Shown: one piece after another, positions 8,293 to 15,842 of the stretch
Layout of the letters: each line of letters starts with the position of its first letter
Position numbering within the stretch: the first letter of the stretch is position 1
Origin: JAICJR01 sp036555755
GTDB lineage: Bacteria; Actinomycetota; Thermoleophilia; Solirubrobacterales; Thermoleophilaceae
DNA length: 28,932 bases
Direction of reading: 5' to 3'
NCBI GenBank assembly: GCA_036555755.1
Contig: DATBKS010000093.1
Span: 1-28,932, forward strand
Program-made: the position numbers and the translations under genes
The notes under the pieces: model-generated
The model's database searches: none
What the model was told of the DNA's origin: nothing
Seen by the model: the letters and a program-made list of their open reading frames with translations, nothing else

Positions 8293-9172
8293 GGTCCTTC
8301 TCGAACCAGTGGTGGGCGTACGGCTCGTCGTTGAACGGGTCGACCTCGGTGTAGCCGGCCGAGCGGTAGAGGGCGATCGCCTCGCTCAGCGAGCCGTTGG
8401 TCTCGAGCCGCACGATGGGGCTCGTCGCCGTTGCCGCAGCGTGTGACTCGAGCTCCGTCAGCAGGCGACGGCCGAGTCCCAGCCCGCGCGCCGACCGCGC
8501 CACCCACATGCGCTTGATCTCGGTGGGCTCGTCGTCGTGGAACTTCAGCGCTCCGCAGCCCACGGGCTCCGCGAGCAGCGACGCCACCAGGATCAGGCCG
8601 CGCGGCGGGCGCAGCTCGGGCGCGTCGGCGGAGATGCTGCGCGTCGGGTCCCAGCCCGTCTCGAAGCGGCGGTTGAGTTCGGCCACGTACTCACGCAGGC
8701 AGTGCTGGGCCATCGGATCGGCGGGGTCGCGCGGAGCGATCTCGACCATGCCGGCCATCAGCAGCCGCTCGACGTCGCCCATCGCGGTGACCAGGCGCTC
8801 ACGTTGCGACTCGGTGAGTGGGTCGAGCAGCGACTCGGCCAGGTCGTCCGCGCGACCGTCGAGCAGCCGGCGCTCGCGCTTCCCCGCAGCCGTGAGCGTG
8901 ACCGCCGCCACACGCTTGTCGAACCTGCCGGGCTTCACCGTCACGAGCCCGTCGCGCTCGAGCGAGCGCAGTAGGCGGCTCAGGTAGCCCGAGTCGAGGC
9001 CGAGGCGCGCGCGGAGCGAGCGCACGTCACTGCCGTCGGGGCCGATCTCCCAGAGCAGTCGCGCCTCGCCGAGCGGGCGGTCGCGCGAGAGGAAGTGATC
9101 GTCGAGCGCGCCGACTCGCTGGCTCACAACCCTGTTGAACCTACGTACCTGCGCGACCTCGTCGTGATCCAC
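8273..9172 (-). CDS. MarR-type regulator fused to a GNAT acetyltransferase
   Basis: I choose the GTG at 9172 (299 residues), which follows AAGG with an eight-base gap; the longer frame from 9232 would run through the inverted repeats at 9177-9199. The first half is a MarR winged helix (EVAQVRRFNRVVSQRVGALDD, later DGSDVRSLRARLGLDSGYLSRLLRSLERDGLV). The second half is a GNAT domain with MWVARSARGLGLGRRLLTELE and AIALYRSAGY. MarR-GNAT fusions are a known architecture, usually thought to combine DNA binding with small-molecule or protein acetylation. It is divergent from the acyltransferase gene and likely autoregulated through the CTGAC sites. Confidence 0.9.
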   Translation of the reverse strand: MDHDEVAQVRRFNRVVSQRVGALDDHFLSRDRPLGEARLLWEIGPDGSDVRSLRARLGLDSGYLSRLLRSLERDGLVTVKPGRFDKRVAAVTLTAAGKRERRLLDGRADDLAESLLDPLTESQRERLVTAMGDVERLLMAGMVEIAPRDPADPMAQHCLREYVAELNRRFETGWDPTRSISADAPELRPPRGLILVASLLAEPVGCGALKFHDDEPTEIKRMWVARSARGLGLGRRLLTELESHAAATATSPIVRLETNGSLSEAIALYRSAGYTEVDPFNDEPYAHHWFEKDLRAAGT

Positions 9173-9176
9173 ATAG

Positions 9177-9199
9177 CTGACCTTAGTCAGAGATCTGAC
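9177..9199. promoter_or_regulatory. Three alternating CTGAC/GTCAG half-sites (putative MarR operator)
   Basis: CTGAC (9177), GTCAG (9186) and CTGAC (9195) alternate in orientation with exact nine-base spacing, giving two overlapping perfect inverted repeats with four-base centres. They lie just upstream of the preferred MarR-GNAT start, where a bound repressor would block its expression. Confidence 0.55.
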
Positions 9200-9248
9200 C
9201 ACATGCAAGGGGCCTGTGGCGCCCCCGATCAACTCGACTTACATTGGG

Positions 9249-9260
9249 CTGACTGGTCAG
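9249..9260. promoter_or_regulatory. Second CTGAC-TG-GTCAG dyad before the acyltransferase gene
   Basis: CTGAC (9249-9253) and GTCAG (9256-9260) form a perfect dyad built of the same half-site as at 9177-9199, offset by 54 bases (six nine-base steps) from the last upstream half-site. A -10-like TACATT at 9240-9245 would place a start of transcription inside it, so a repressor here could control the acyltransferase operon. Confidence 0.5.
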
Positions 9261-9296
9261 CGCCGCTTTCGCGGTGCGCCGGCAGGGGATCTAGAC

Positions 9297-10490
9297 GTGC
9301 CTACAACCATCTCGCCTACAGAGACGAGCGGTCCTGCGACCGCTCAGACGATCGAGCGCCTGCCGTTCGTCGAGGGCATCCGGGGAATCGCGGCGCTCGT
9401 CGTAGTGCTCGGCCACATCTCGACGAGCGGCGGCTACATGGCCAACTACACCGCCAGCTTCTTCACGGCGCCGCTGGGGGAGAAGCTGCTCTGGTTCTCC
9501 TGGCCGGGAACGCAGATGGTCTACCTGTTCCTGATGATCAGCGGCTTCTCGCTCGCCTACAGCGAGGACCGCCGCCGGCTCTCGGGCCGCGCGACCACAA
9601 ACAGCGTCTTCGCGCGCAGGCGTGCCTGGCGGATCCTGCCGACCTACTACGTGGCGGTGGCGCTCGGCCTGCTGGTGCTGGCGCTGATCCCGAACCACCT
9701 GTTCGGCAGCGTCGACGACTTCACGCCGGGACCGGTCACGTGGGGCGGAGTGCTGTCACACCTCGCTCTGGTGCACAACGTCGACAGCGCCTGCATGCAC
9801 CAGATCAACGCGCCGCTCTGGTCCATGGCCACCGAGGCTCAGCTCTACATCCTCTTTCCGTTGCTGTACCTGGCGTCGCGCCGCTACAGCCCGCTGTACG
9901 TGCTCGCCGCCGCGGTGGCCGTGGATCTCGGTCTGCACGTCGTCAAGCAGGAAGAGTTCTGGCTGCTGTTCCTGCTGCGCTGGTTCGCGCTCGGTGTGTT
10001 CCTCGCGCACGTCTATCGCACGGACTTCGTCAAGCGGTTCTCGCCCCGGCTGCTAGCCGCGGGAGGGACGTTCTTCCTCGTGCTCGCCTGGCTGCGGCTG
10101 CCGCAGTTCGGATCCGAGCGCGCGCAGGACGTCCTGTGGGGCGCGGGCTTCGGCCTGCTGCTCTTGGCGATGACCGCCAGCCCGGGCGCGCGCCTCAACC
10201 CGGTGAACGCCAGTCCCGTGCGCTGGCTCGGCCTGCGCTCCTACAGCCTGTACGCCCTCCACATTCCGGTGGTGCTGGCCGTGTACGGCGGGCTGGGCGC
10301 ACTCGGGATGGCCACCGGCGCAGCGCGCACCGCGCTGATGTTCCTGATCGGCCTGCCGCTCGTCTTCCTGGTGGTCGAGCTGGGCTACCGCTGCGTCGAG
10401 CTACCCGCGCTCCGCCGCGTGCGGGCGGTCGGGAAGCCTTCCGACCGGACGGAGCGCCGGCCGGTCGAGCTGGCCGTCGACCGCGCGTAG
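9297..10490 (+). CDS. Acyltransferase 3 family membrane protein
   Basis: The GTG at 9297 is preceded by GGGGA seven bases upstream and gives 397 residues; the longer frame from 9216 would run through the second CTGAC dyad. The family signature FVEGIRGIAALVVVLGHISTSGG is near residues 26-48, with the conserved His, and about ten membrane helices follow. Members (OafA/YrhL type) move acyl groups, often acetyl, onto sugars of surface polysaccharides, lipids or antibiotics. The acceptor is unknown. Two short genes follow with about 20-base gaps, suggesting one transcript under control of the MarR-type sites. Confidence 0.92.
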   Translation: MPTTISPTETSGPATAQTIERLPFVEGIRGIAALVVVLGHISTSGGYMANYTASFFTAPLGEKLLWFSWPGTQMVYLFLMISGFSLAYSEDRRRLSGRATTNSVFARRRAWRILPTYYVAVALGLLVLALIPNHLFGSVDDFTPGPVTWGGVLSHLALVHNVDSACMHQINAPLWSMATEAQLYILFPLLYLASRRYSPLYVLAAAVAVDLGLHVVKQEEFWLLFLLRWFALGVFLAHVYRTDFVKRFSPRLLAAGGTFFLVLAWLRLPQFGSERAQDVLWGAGFGLLLLAMTASPGARLNPVNASPVRWLGLRSYSLYALHIPVVLAVYGGLGALGMATGAARTALMFLIGLPLVFLVVELGYRCVELPALRRVRAVGKPSDRTERRPVELAVDRA

Positions 10491-10510
10491 CCGTCAGTAG
10501 CATCGCGGCC

Positions 10511-10912
10511 GTGCCGTTCACGCTGACGAACCTCCGGGAGGATCTGGAGGATCTCGGGTCCAACTTCGACGGCCCGCCGGACCTTGAGTTCCGCCACGCG
10601 AGCAGGGCGCTGGGGCTCGAGCACTGCGGGTTGAGCTATCAGCGCATCCCGCCCGACTATCGCTTCCCAATCGGCCACACGCACAGGCAGCAGGAGGAGG
10701 TGTACGTGGTGGTGCGCGGGAGCGGGCGGATGAAGCTCGACGACGAGGTGGTCGAGGTCAAGGAGTGGGACGTGGTGCGCGTCCCGCCCGGCACGTGGCG
10801 CGGCTACGAGGCCGGGCCGGAGGGCCTCGAGATCCTCGTCTTCGGTGCGCCCAGTCTCGGCGAGAATCCGCGTACAGACGTGGAGGGACAGCGCGGCTGG
10901 TGGGCCGACTAG
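10511..10912 (+). CDS. Small single-domain cupin
   Basis: This 133-residue protein starts at GTG 10511, 20 bases after the acyltransferase stop. Cupin motif 1 is clear: PIGHTHRQQEEVYVVVRGSG with metal ligands His56, His58 and Glu62 or Glu63. Motif 2 (EWDVVRVPPGTWRGYEAG) keeps the Pro-x-Gly turn but has Arg/Gly where the usual second-motif histidine lies, so the third His ligand appears to be missing. It may bind a ligand or sugar without standard metal catalysis, or use a different ligand. Function is unknown; cytoplasmic. Confidence 0.88.
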   Translation: MPFTLTNLREDLEDLGSNFDGPPDLEFRHASRALGLEHCGLSYQRIPPDYRFPIGHTHRQQEEVYVVVRGSGRMKLDDEVVEVKEWDVVRVPPGTWRGYEAGPEGLEILVFGAPSLGENPRTDVEGQRGWWAD

Positions 10913-10933
10913 CGCGGCGCTAGAGTCGAGCGC

Positions 10934-11308
10934 GTGGCCGCTCTGGATCAAGCGACTCTCGACCTGCTCGCCGAGCAGGTGGAGGTGGACATGATCACGC
11001 CGCGGAGCGACGGTTCGCTGTCGCGCCGGCCGATCTGGGCGGTGGTGGTGGACGGCGAGGCTTACGTGCGCTCGTACCTCGGCGAGCGCGGCGCCTGGTA
11101 CCAGCGCGTGCTCGCGGACGGCAAGGCGAGCATCGGCCTCGACGACCGCACGATCGATGTCGCCACGGAGCCCGAGCACGGCGAGGAGATCAACCGCAAG
11201 ATCTCGGACGCCTTCTACGCGAAGTACAGCGGGAGCTCGCCCGGCCCAACGGAGGCGATGGTCAGCCCAGAGGTGACCGCAACGACCCTCCGGCTGACCA
11301 CCGCCTAG
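10934..11308 (+). CDS. DUF2255-like protein
   Basis: This 124-residue protein starts at GTG 10934, 21 bases after the cupin stop. The layout (an opening helix, ITPRSDGSLSRRPIWAVVVDGEAYVRSYLGERGAWYQRV, and the ending VSPEVTATTLRLT) matches the DUF2255 family, which resembles the split-barrel flavin/F420-binding fold. No enzyme activity is assigned to this family as far as I know. It is probably co-transcribed with the cupin and acyltransferase genes. It converges on the NAD(P)-binding protein gene with an eight-base gap. Confidence 0.85.
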   Translation: MAALDQATLDLLAEQVEVDMITPRSDGSLSRRPIWAVVVDGEAYVRSYLGERGAWYQRVLADGKASIGLDDRTIDVATEPEHGEEINRKISDAFYAKYSGSSPGPTEAMVSPEVTATTLRLTTA

Positions 11309-11316
11309 GAACCGGT

Positions 11317-12090
11317 CTAGGCCGGGACCTCCGCCGCGAGCCACTCGTCGAAGGTCGGGCCCGCCAGCTTGGCGTCCGGACCGGGGAGGAGGACGCTGCT
11401 GTCCCATGGGTCGCCGTCGGGGTCGACCCCGGTGTCGCCCTCGAGGACCTGCACCGGATCGCCGCTGTGCGCCATCAGCTTGCGCGCGATGTCGACGAGG
11501 CGCTCCTCGCGCGGGCCGGCGATCTCGGTGGTCGCACCGTTGACCGCCGAGTCGTCGGTGGCAAGGTCGACGAGGCCCTCGGCAACGGTGCGAGCCGCGA
11601 CGATCTGCGTGCGCATCTTCGGCACGAAGGCCACGTCCTCGCCCTGGCGGCCCCAGTTGACCAGCTCGCCGACGAACTCGTGGAACTGCGCCGCGCGCAG
11701 GATGCGAACCGGGATCGGGCCCTCGAGCATCGCCTTCTCGTGCGCGAGCTTTGCGGCGTTGTAGCCGCCGCGCACGGCATCGGTCCCGATGATCGAGACC
11801 ACGACGATCAGCTTCACGCCCGCGCGCGTGCCCGCCTCCTGGAGGTTGCGGGTGGACGCGAGGAAGAAGTCCGTCGCCTCCTTCTCGTCTGGGGAGGGAC
11901 CGGTGGCGGCGTCGATGACGATGTCGACGCCCTTGAGCGCCTCGTCGAGGCCCTGGCCGGTGACGACGTCGACGCCCGTGGCGCGGGACATCGGTACGAC
12001 CTCGTAGCCACGCTCTGTCAGAACGTTGACAACGTGGTGGCCGACGCGGCCGGTGCCGCCTGCAACTGCAATCTTCTTGGGGGTTTCCAT
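11317..12090 (-). CDS. NmrA-like NAD(P)-binding oxidoreductase/epimerase
   Basis: This 257-residue atypical short-chain dehydrogenase has Rossmann motif GGTGRVG at residues 11-17 after a beta strand (KKIAVA). A short loop follows in place of the usual full sugar-epimerase insert, with VVSIIGTDAV and YNAAKLAHEKAM (Tyr-x-x-x-Lys-like) in the middle. Such proteins reduce quinones or other small molecules, or sense NADP. The ATG at 12090 has GAAGGGA eight bases upstream. It is divergent from the ECF41 sigma gene; ECF41 factors are known to sit beside oxidoreductase, epimerase or carboxymuconolactone decarboxylase genes, and a matching promoter lies upstream, so it is the probable regulon member. 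Confidence 0.9.
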   Translation of the reverse strand: METPKKIAVAGGTGRVGHHVVNVLTERGYEVVPMSRATGVDVVTGQGLDEALKGVDIVIDAATGPSPDEKEATDFFLASTRNLQEAGTRAGVKLIVVVSIIGTDAVRGGYNAAKLAHEKAMLEGPIPVRILRAAQFHEFVGELVNWGRQGEDVAFVPKMRTQIVAARTVAEGLVDLATDDSAVNGATTEIAGPREERLVDIARKLMAHSGDPVQVLEGDTGVDPDGDPWDSSVLLPGPDAKLAGPTFDEWLAAEVPA

Positions 12091-12118
12091 AACGCGTGTC
12101 CCTTCAAATGCCTCTGCT

Positions 12119-12145
12119 TGTCACATCGGCTCGATTTTCTGGGTC
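12119..12145 (+). promoter_or_regulatory. ECF41-like promoter driving the sigma factor gene
   Basis: TGTCACA (12119-12125) and GGTC (12142-12145) are separated by exactly 16 bases. The published ECF41 consensus is TGTCACA, 16 bases, CGTC, so only one base differs. The start of transcription would be about 35 bases before the sigma factor ATG, consistent with autoregulation. Confidence 0.65.
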
Positions 12146-12156
12146 TCTACCTCATA

Positions 12157-12183
12157 GACACGCGACGACCAAGGGATGTGACC
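12157..12183 (-). promoter_or_regulatory. ECF41-like promoter driving the NmrA-like gene
   Basis: On the minus strand, GGTCACA (12183-12177), 16 bases and TGTC (12160-12157) match the ECF41 consensus with one mismatch in each element. The -35 elements of this and the plus-strand promoter share GTCACATC and point towards each other, so one sigma factor could serve both genes. Confidence 0.55.
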
Positions 12184-12184
12184 G

Positions 12185-13075
12185 ATGAACGAGCGCGAGT
12201 TTCTGGCAGAGCAGTTCGAGGAGCACCGCAGCCATCTGCGGGCGGTGGCGTACCGGATGCTCGGCTCGGTGAGCGAGGCGGACGACGCGGTGCAGGAGGC
12301 CTGGCTGCGGCTGAATCGGTCGGACGCGGATGAGATCGAGAACCTTGGCGGCTGGCTGACGACCGTCGTCGGACGCGTGGCGCTGAACATGCTGCGGACG
12401 CGCAAGACACGCCGCGAGGACCCGCTCGAGGAGACGCCGTACGTGCCCGAGCCGATCATCAGCTCCGCCAACGGGGTCGATCCGGAGCAGCAGGCGCTGC
12501 TGGCCGACTCCGTCGGCCTGGCGCTGCTCGTGGTGCTGGAGACGCTGTCGCCGGCCGAGCGGCTCGCGTTCGTGCTACACGACATGTTCGGCGTGCCGTT
12601 CGACGACATCGCGGCGATGGTCGACCGCTCGCCGGACGCGGCGCGTCAGCTCGCGAGCCGCGCGCGGCGGCGTGTGCGCGGGTCCGCGCCAGTGCCGGAT
12701 CCGGACCTGAAGCGCCAGCGTGAGGTCGTCGACGCGTTCTTTGCGGCGGCGCGCGAGGGCGACTTCGAGGCGCTGCTGGAAGTCCTGGACCCGGATGTCG
12801 TCCTGCATGCGGACGGTGGGCCAGATCGGCCCAACATCACGCAGATAATCCACGGCGCCCGCAACGTCGCGAGCCAGGCAGTTACTTACGCGCGCCTGGC
12901 GCCTTGGGTGCGGCCTGCGCTGATCAACGGCGCGGTGGGAGTCGTCGTGACCCCGCACGGAAGGCCGTTCTCGGTGATCGGCTTCACCGTCTCGGGAGGG
13001 AAGATCGTCGAGATCGATGCTCTGGCGGACCCAGAGCGGCTGCGAGAGCTCGATCTCACCGTTCTCGACGACTAA
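12185..13075 (+). CDS. ECF41-type RNA polymerase sigma factor with SnoaL-like C-terminus
   Basis: This 296-residue sigma factor has a region 2 (FLAEQFEEHRSHLRAVAYRMLGSVSEADDAVQEAWLRL), a linker carrying YVPEPI (86-91), equivalent to the WLPEP motif of ECF41, a region 4 (LSPAERLAFVLHDMFGVPFDDIAAMVDRSPDAARQLASRARRRVR) and a C-terminal SnoaL-like domain (about 176-296). In ECF41 the SnoaL domain replaces an anti-sigma factor and both activates and restrains the protein; the DPERL near residue 281 resembles the DGGGR/NPDKL-type motifs involved. No anti-sigma gene is present, as expected. RBS AAGGGA (12171-12176) precedes the ATG. The trigger is unknown. Confidence 0.92.
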   Translation: MNEREFLAEQFEEHRSHLRAVAYRMLGSVSEADDAVQEAWLRLNRSDADEIENLGGWLTTVVGRVALNMLRTRKTRREDPLEETPYVPEPIISSANGVDPEQQALLADSVGLALLVVLETLSPAERLAFVLHDMFGVPFDDIAAMVDRSPDAARQLASRARRRVRGSAPVPDPDLKRQREVVDAFFAAAREGDFEALLEVLDPDVVLHADGGPDRPNITQIIHGARNVASQAVTYARLAPWVRPALINGAVGVVVTPHGRPFSVIGFTVSGGKIVEIDALADPERLRELDLTVLDD

Positions 13076-13090
13076 TCCAACGCTCGATAA

Positions 13091-13111
13091 CGGAGGTTAT
13101 GGGAACTTCCG
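13091..13111 (+). terminator. Hairpin between convergent sigma factor and membrane protein genes
   Basis: CGGAGGTT (13091-13098) pairs with AACTTCCG (13104-13111) with one G-T wobble and a five-base loop. It lies 15 bases after the sigma factor stop and could end transcripts from either side. There is no strong T-tract. Confidence 0.45.
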
Positions 13112-13152
13112 CTGAAAACCGACTGCACTTGCCGCCCCCTGCTGTGAAGCGA

Positions 13153-14499
13153 TCAGGTGAAGGAGAAGAGCGGCGGGAGGACGACGATGACCGCTGTGGC
13201 CCATAGGGCGAACACGGGCAGGTAGGTGGTCTGCCAGCGCTCGAGCCGGTGCAGCGTGCTGCGTCCCCCCAGGAACCGGACGGATAGGAATGCGGCGCCG
13301 GATAGGTTGACGAGGAGCACGAGGTTGAGGCCGAGCGCCGCGGTTCGGTTCGGGGTGAACCCGAGGTCGCCGATTCTGCCGATCATCGTGGCGAGCACCA
13401 TGAGGTCGAGCGCGAGGGCGCTGATGACGGCGACGAGCTGAATGCGATCCATCCAGTCAGGCGATGTCGACGGCTCGCGCGCGGAAATCCCGTAGAGGCC
13501 GAGCGCGAGGACGACCAGCAGCAGGGCGTCGCTGACGCTGAGGAGTTGCCGGTCGAATGCATCGCCGAGTTCGGTGGCGGCGTAGATGACGGCAACGCAC
13601 GTCAGCATCACTGCGAAGAGCGGAGTGAAGACCATGGTGAGCACGGGCGCCATGTTTTCGATCACTTGTTGCTTCGACTCGACAAGCCATGCGGCCACGA
13701 CCACCGCGCCGGCGGCTCCCGAGGGGACGATCCATGCAGCGACGGCGTCGACGTCGACCCCGGTGGGTTTGAGGATCGCCGCTGTCAAGGCCATGAGCAC
13801 GCCACCGCCGAGTGCGATCAGCACGTAGTAGATGAACCATTCGCCGGTGAAGCGGACGAAGTCCATGCGCCGCTCGTGCGATCGGATTGTTCCGCGCATG
13901 TAGGTGTAGGCGAACGCGAACCAGAGAACGACGGGCAGATGAAGCGCGACGAGCTTCTCGGTGGACGAGTCCGCCCCCCACGGGTAGAGGTTGACCACGA
14001 GTGCGAAGAGCGCGAACGGTGCCGCCGCCAATGCCCACTGTCGGGCATTGAGTTGTCGTCGACGTGCGAAGTATGCGGCGAGAAACGGCAGCACGAAGAG
14101 ACTCGCGTTCCGGGTCAGCCAGGTCGGCGCTTGATCGGGAGCGCCGGCGGCGAGGCGTGCTATCTGGACGACAACGGCCGCAGCCGCGGCGAACGCGAGC
14201 ATCTCGAACCAGCCGCTCGACGTGTGAAGCGCCCCTTTGTCGTCTCTCAGGATGAGCTGTTTCCAGAGCCTGCCGCTGTTCTCGCGTGCGAATTCGTGGG
14301 AGAGAGCGTCGAGGTCGCCCATCCGTTTGACAGCAATGAGGAACGCCTCGTCACTCGTGAGGCCGGCGGCGCCCAGGTCTGCGATCTCGTGGCGAAGATG
14401 ATCTTCGAGTTCGTCGACGTCGCGGCCATTGACCGCAGGAGCGGCTTCGACGTACTCCCGCCATTGGGCGATTTGCGACTCCACGCTTCCGTCGCTCAC
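13153..14499 (-). CDS. Permease-prefix-domain membrane protein, PadR partner
   Basis: This 448-residue protein opens with a helical soluble domain (residues 5-75, IAQWREYVEAAPAVNGRDVDELEDHLRHEI and later ELGAAGLTSDEAFLIAVKRMG-like text) typical of the permease prefix/HAAS domain found before ABC or other membrane regions. About 11 hydrophobic helices fill residues 95-448. No ATP-binding site or known transport motif is visible. Its ATG overlaps the stop of the PadR gene as ATGA, and PadR plus HAAS-domain membrane protein is a common coupled pair. Its role (transport, sensing or envelope stress) is not known. Confidence 0.85.
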   Translation of the reverse strand: MSDGSVESQIAQWREYVEAAPAVNGRDVDELEDHLRHEIADLGAAGLTSDEAFLIAVKRMGDLDALSHEFARENSGRLWKQLILRDDKGALHTSSGWFEMLAFAAAAAVVVQIARLAAGAPDQAPTWLTRNASLFVLPFLAAYFARRRQLNARQWALAAAPFALFALVVNLYPWGADSSTEKLVALHLPVVLWFAFAYTYMRGTIRSHERRMDFVRFTGEWFIYYVLIALGGGVLMALTAAILKPTGVDVDAVAAWIVPSGAAGAVVVAAWLVESKQQVIENMAPVLTMVFTPLFAVMLTCVAVIYAATELGDAFDRQLLSVSDALLLVVLALGLYGISAREPSTSPDWMDRIQLVAVISALALDLMVLATMIGRIGDLGFTPNRTAALGLNLVLLVNLSGAAFLSVRFLGGRSTLHRLERWQTTYLPVFALWATAVIVVLPPLFSFT

Positions 14500-14852
14500 G
14501 TTCCGTCGACCGCTGCCGGTGACACGCCGAAGCCCGGCCAGACGTCATTCAGTGCACGAGTTACGGCTACCCACTGCCGTTGCTGGTCGGCAAGTGCGGT
14601 TCGTCCGTCCTCGGTGAGCATGTAGTACTGGCGGCGACGCCCTTCGGCGACCCGCCACTCAGTCGTCACATACCCGAGCCGACGGAGGCGATGCAACAGT
14701 GGATAGAGCATCCCGTCGGTCCACTCCAGCTCTCCCTCCGAGAGTGCACGCACCCGCTTGAGGATCGCGTAGCCGTAGGTTTCGCCTTCGGCCAGGATCG
14801 CGAGCACGAGCGGTGTTGCTGATGCTGCAACTAGGTCCTTGTCGACGCGCAA
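14496..14852 (-). CDS. PadR-family transcriptional regulator
   Basis: This 118-residue protein starts from TTG 14852, which has GGGGA five bases upstream; a TTG at 14864 would add four residues but lacks a ribosome site. The PadR winged helix is clear: LVLAILAEGETYGYAILKRV, ELEWTDGMLYPLLHRLRRLGYV and the wing GRRRQYYMLTEDGRTAL. PadR proteins usually repress the gene next to them in response to a small ligand. The gene is coupled to the membrane protein gene by a four-base overlap and probably represses its own operon through the dyad at 14889-14899. Confidence 0.93.
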   Translation of the reverse strand: MRVDKDLVAASATPLVLAILAEGETYGYAILKRVRALSEGELEWTDGMLYPLLHRLRRLGYVTTEWRVAEGRRRQYYMLTEDGRTALADQQRQWVAVTRALNDVWPGFGVSPAAVDGT

Positions 14853-14888
14853 GGCCGTCCCCAAGCGTTTACAGAGCGATGCATAGAG

Positions 14889-14899
14889 GTACAGTGTAC
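14889..14899. promoter_or_regulatory. GTACA-G-TGTAC dyad (putative PadR operator)
   Basis: A perfect inverted repeat with one central base lies 37 bases upstream of the PadR start, in the region divergent from the methyltransferase gene. GTACA/TGTAC and the wider TGTACAT side resemble known PadR boxes with ATGT/ACAT arms. It could control both directions. Confidence 0.5.
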
Positions 14900-14920
14900 A
14901 TAGAACAGCAAGGTGTCACC

Positions 14921-14947
14921 TCCCAGGCACGTCCAAAAAGCCTGGGA
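14921..14947 (+). other. Stable hairpin in the methyltransferase leader
   Basis: TCCCAGGC (14921-14928) and GCCTGGGA (14940-14947) form a perfect eight-base-pair stem with an 11-base A-rich loop. A smaller dyad, AGGT-GTC-ACCT, lies just before it (14911-14921), and GGAC-TGG-GTCC overlaps its 3' side (14945-14955). I do not recognise a known SAM or SAH riboswitch. It could be a T-less terminator/attenuator or RNA element in the leader. Confidence 0.4.
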
Positions 14948-15012
14948 CTGGGTCCAACGAACGTGACGAGTGTCCTCCACGGGCGAGTCGACGCTCCGGG
15001 AGGATCGGCCCG

Positions 15013-15837
15013 ATGACGACGATCGACGCTGACGCGTTCAATGCCTTCGAGGCGGCGGCTTGGCAACGGCAGGCTCCGGGCTACGACGCATTCTTTGGCC
15101 AGATCACCTCGCGCTTGACCGATCCGCTGCTCGACGCTGCGCTGGTGCGCGGCGGAGGCCGGCTGCTCGACGTGGCCAGCGGTCCGGGCTATGTGGCCGC
15201 TCGCGCGGCTGAGAGGGGCGCTGAGGTCGTCGGTGTGGATATGGCCGACGCGATGCTGGCTCTCGCTCGCGCAAGCTACCCGGAGATCGAGTTCCGTCAT
15301 GCAGATGCTGAGGCGCTCCCGTTTCCGGACGGCTCCTTCGACGCCGTGGTGGCGAACTTTCTCGTCCTCCATCTCGGACGACCGGAACAAGTGATTTCTG
15401 AGTTCGCCCGAGTGATCGCGCCCGGCGGACGACTTGCGCTCACCGCCTGGGACTTCCCTGAGCGAGCCCGCTTCCTCGGAGTCATCCGCGAGGCGGTCGC
15501 AGCGGCCGGCGCGACGCCGCCTGCCGACATCCCCGCGGGACCGGACATCTTCCGCTTCTCAGACGAGGATGAGTTCGCCGGCCTGCTTCGCGGCGCGGGA
15601 CTCGAGAGCGTCGAGGTGCGGACGGTCGCCTTCACACACCCGGTCGCGTCCTCGCAGCAGCTGTGGGACGGGCTGCTTGGCGGAACGGTGCGAACAGCGG
15701 CACTCATCCTCGATCAACCCGACGAGACGCGCAACCGGATCCGCGCCGAATTCGATCAGCTCGTGAACGTCTACCAGCGCGGAGACCACCTGGAGATGCC
15801 GGTGTCGGTCAAGCTCGCCGCAGGCCGGAAGCGCTAA
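15013..15837 (+). CDS. Class I SAM-dependent methyltransferase
   Basis: This 274-residue protein is a Methyltransf_11/UbiE-like enzyme. Motif I is LLDVASGPGYVAARAAERGAEVVGVDMA (about 51-78), motif II/III RHADAEALPFPDGSFDAVVANFLVLHL, then VIAPGGRLALTAWD. RBS GGGAGGA is eight bases before the ATG. The enzyme would transfer a methyl group from SAM to a small molecule; the substrate is unknown. It is monocistronic, divergent from the PadR operon, and ends five bases before the convergent LiaF-like gene. Confidence 0.92.
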   Translation: MTTIDADAFNAFEAAAWQRQAPGYDAFFGQITSRLTDPLLDAALVRGGGRLLDVASGPGYVAARAAERGAEVVGVDMADAMLALARASYPEIEFRHADAEALPFPDGSFDAVVANFLVLHLGRPEQVISEFARVIAPGGRLALTAWDFPERARFLGVIREAVAAAGATPPADIPAGPDIFRFSDEDEFAGLLRGAGLESVEVRTVAFTHPVASSQQLWDGLLGGTVRTAALILDQPDETRNRIRAEFDQLVNVYQRGDHLEMPVSVKLAAGRKR

Positions 15838-15842
15838 CCGGC

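Noticed and set aside
9095..10912. 605-codon frame covering the acyltransferase region
   Set aside because: Only the last 133 codons (from 10511) read as a cupin; the rest is the wrong frame of the acyltransferase gene.
14911..14955. SAM or SAH riboswitch before the methyltransferase
   Set aside because: Conserved core sequences of these riboswitches are not visible; only simple hairpins are.
14813..15016. 67-codon frame ending as ATGA at the methyltransferase start
   Set aside because: It overlaps the PadR gene start in the opposite direction and lacks a ribosome site; the methyltransferase has its own good RBS GGGAGGA, so chance overlap is likelier.
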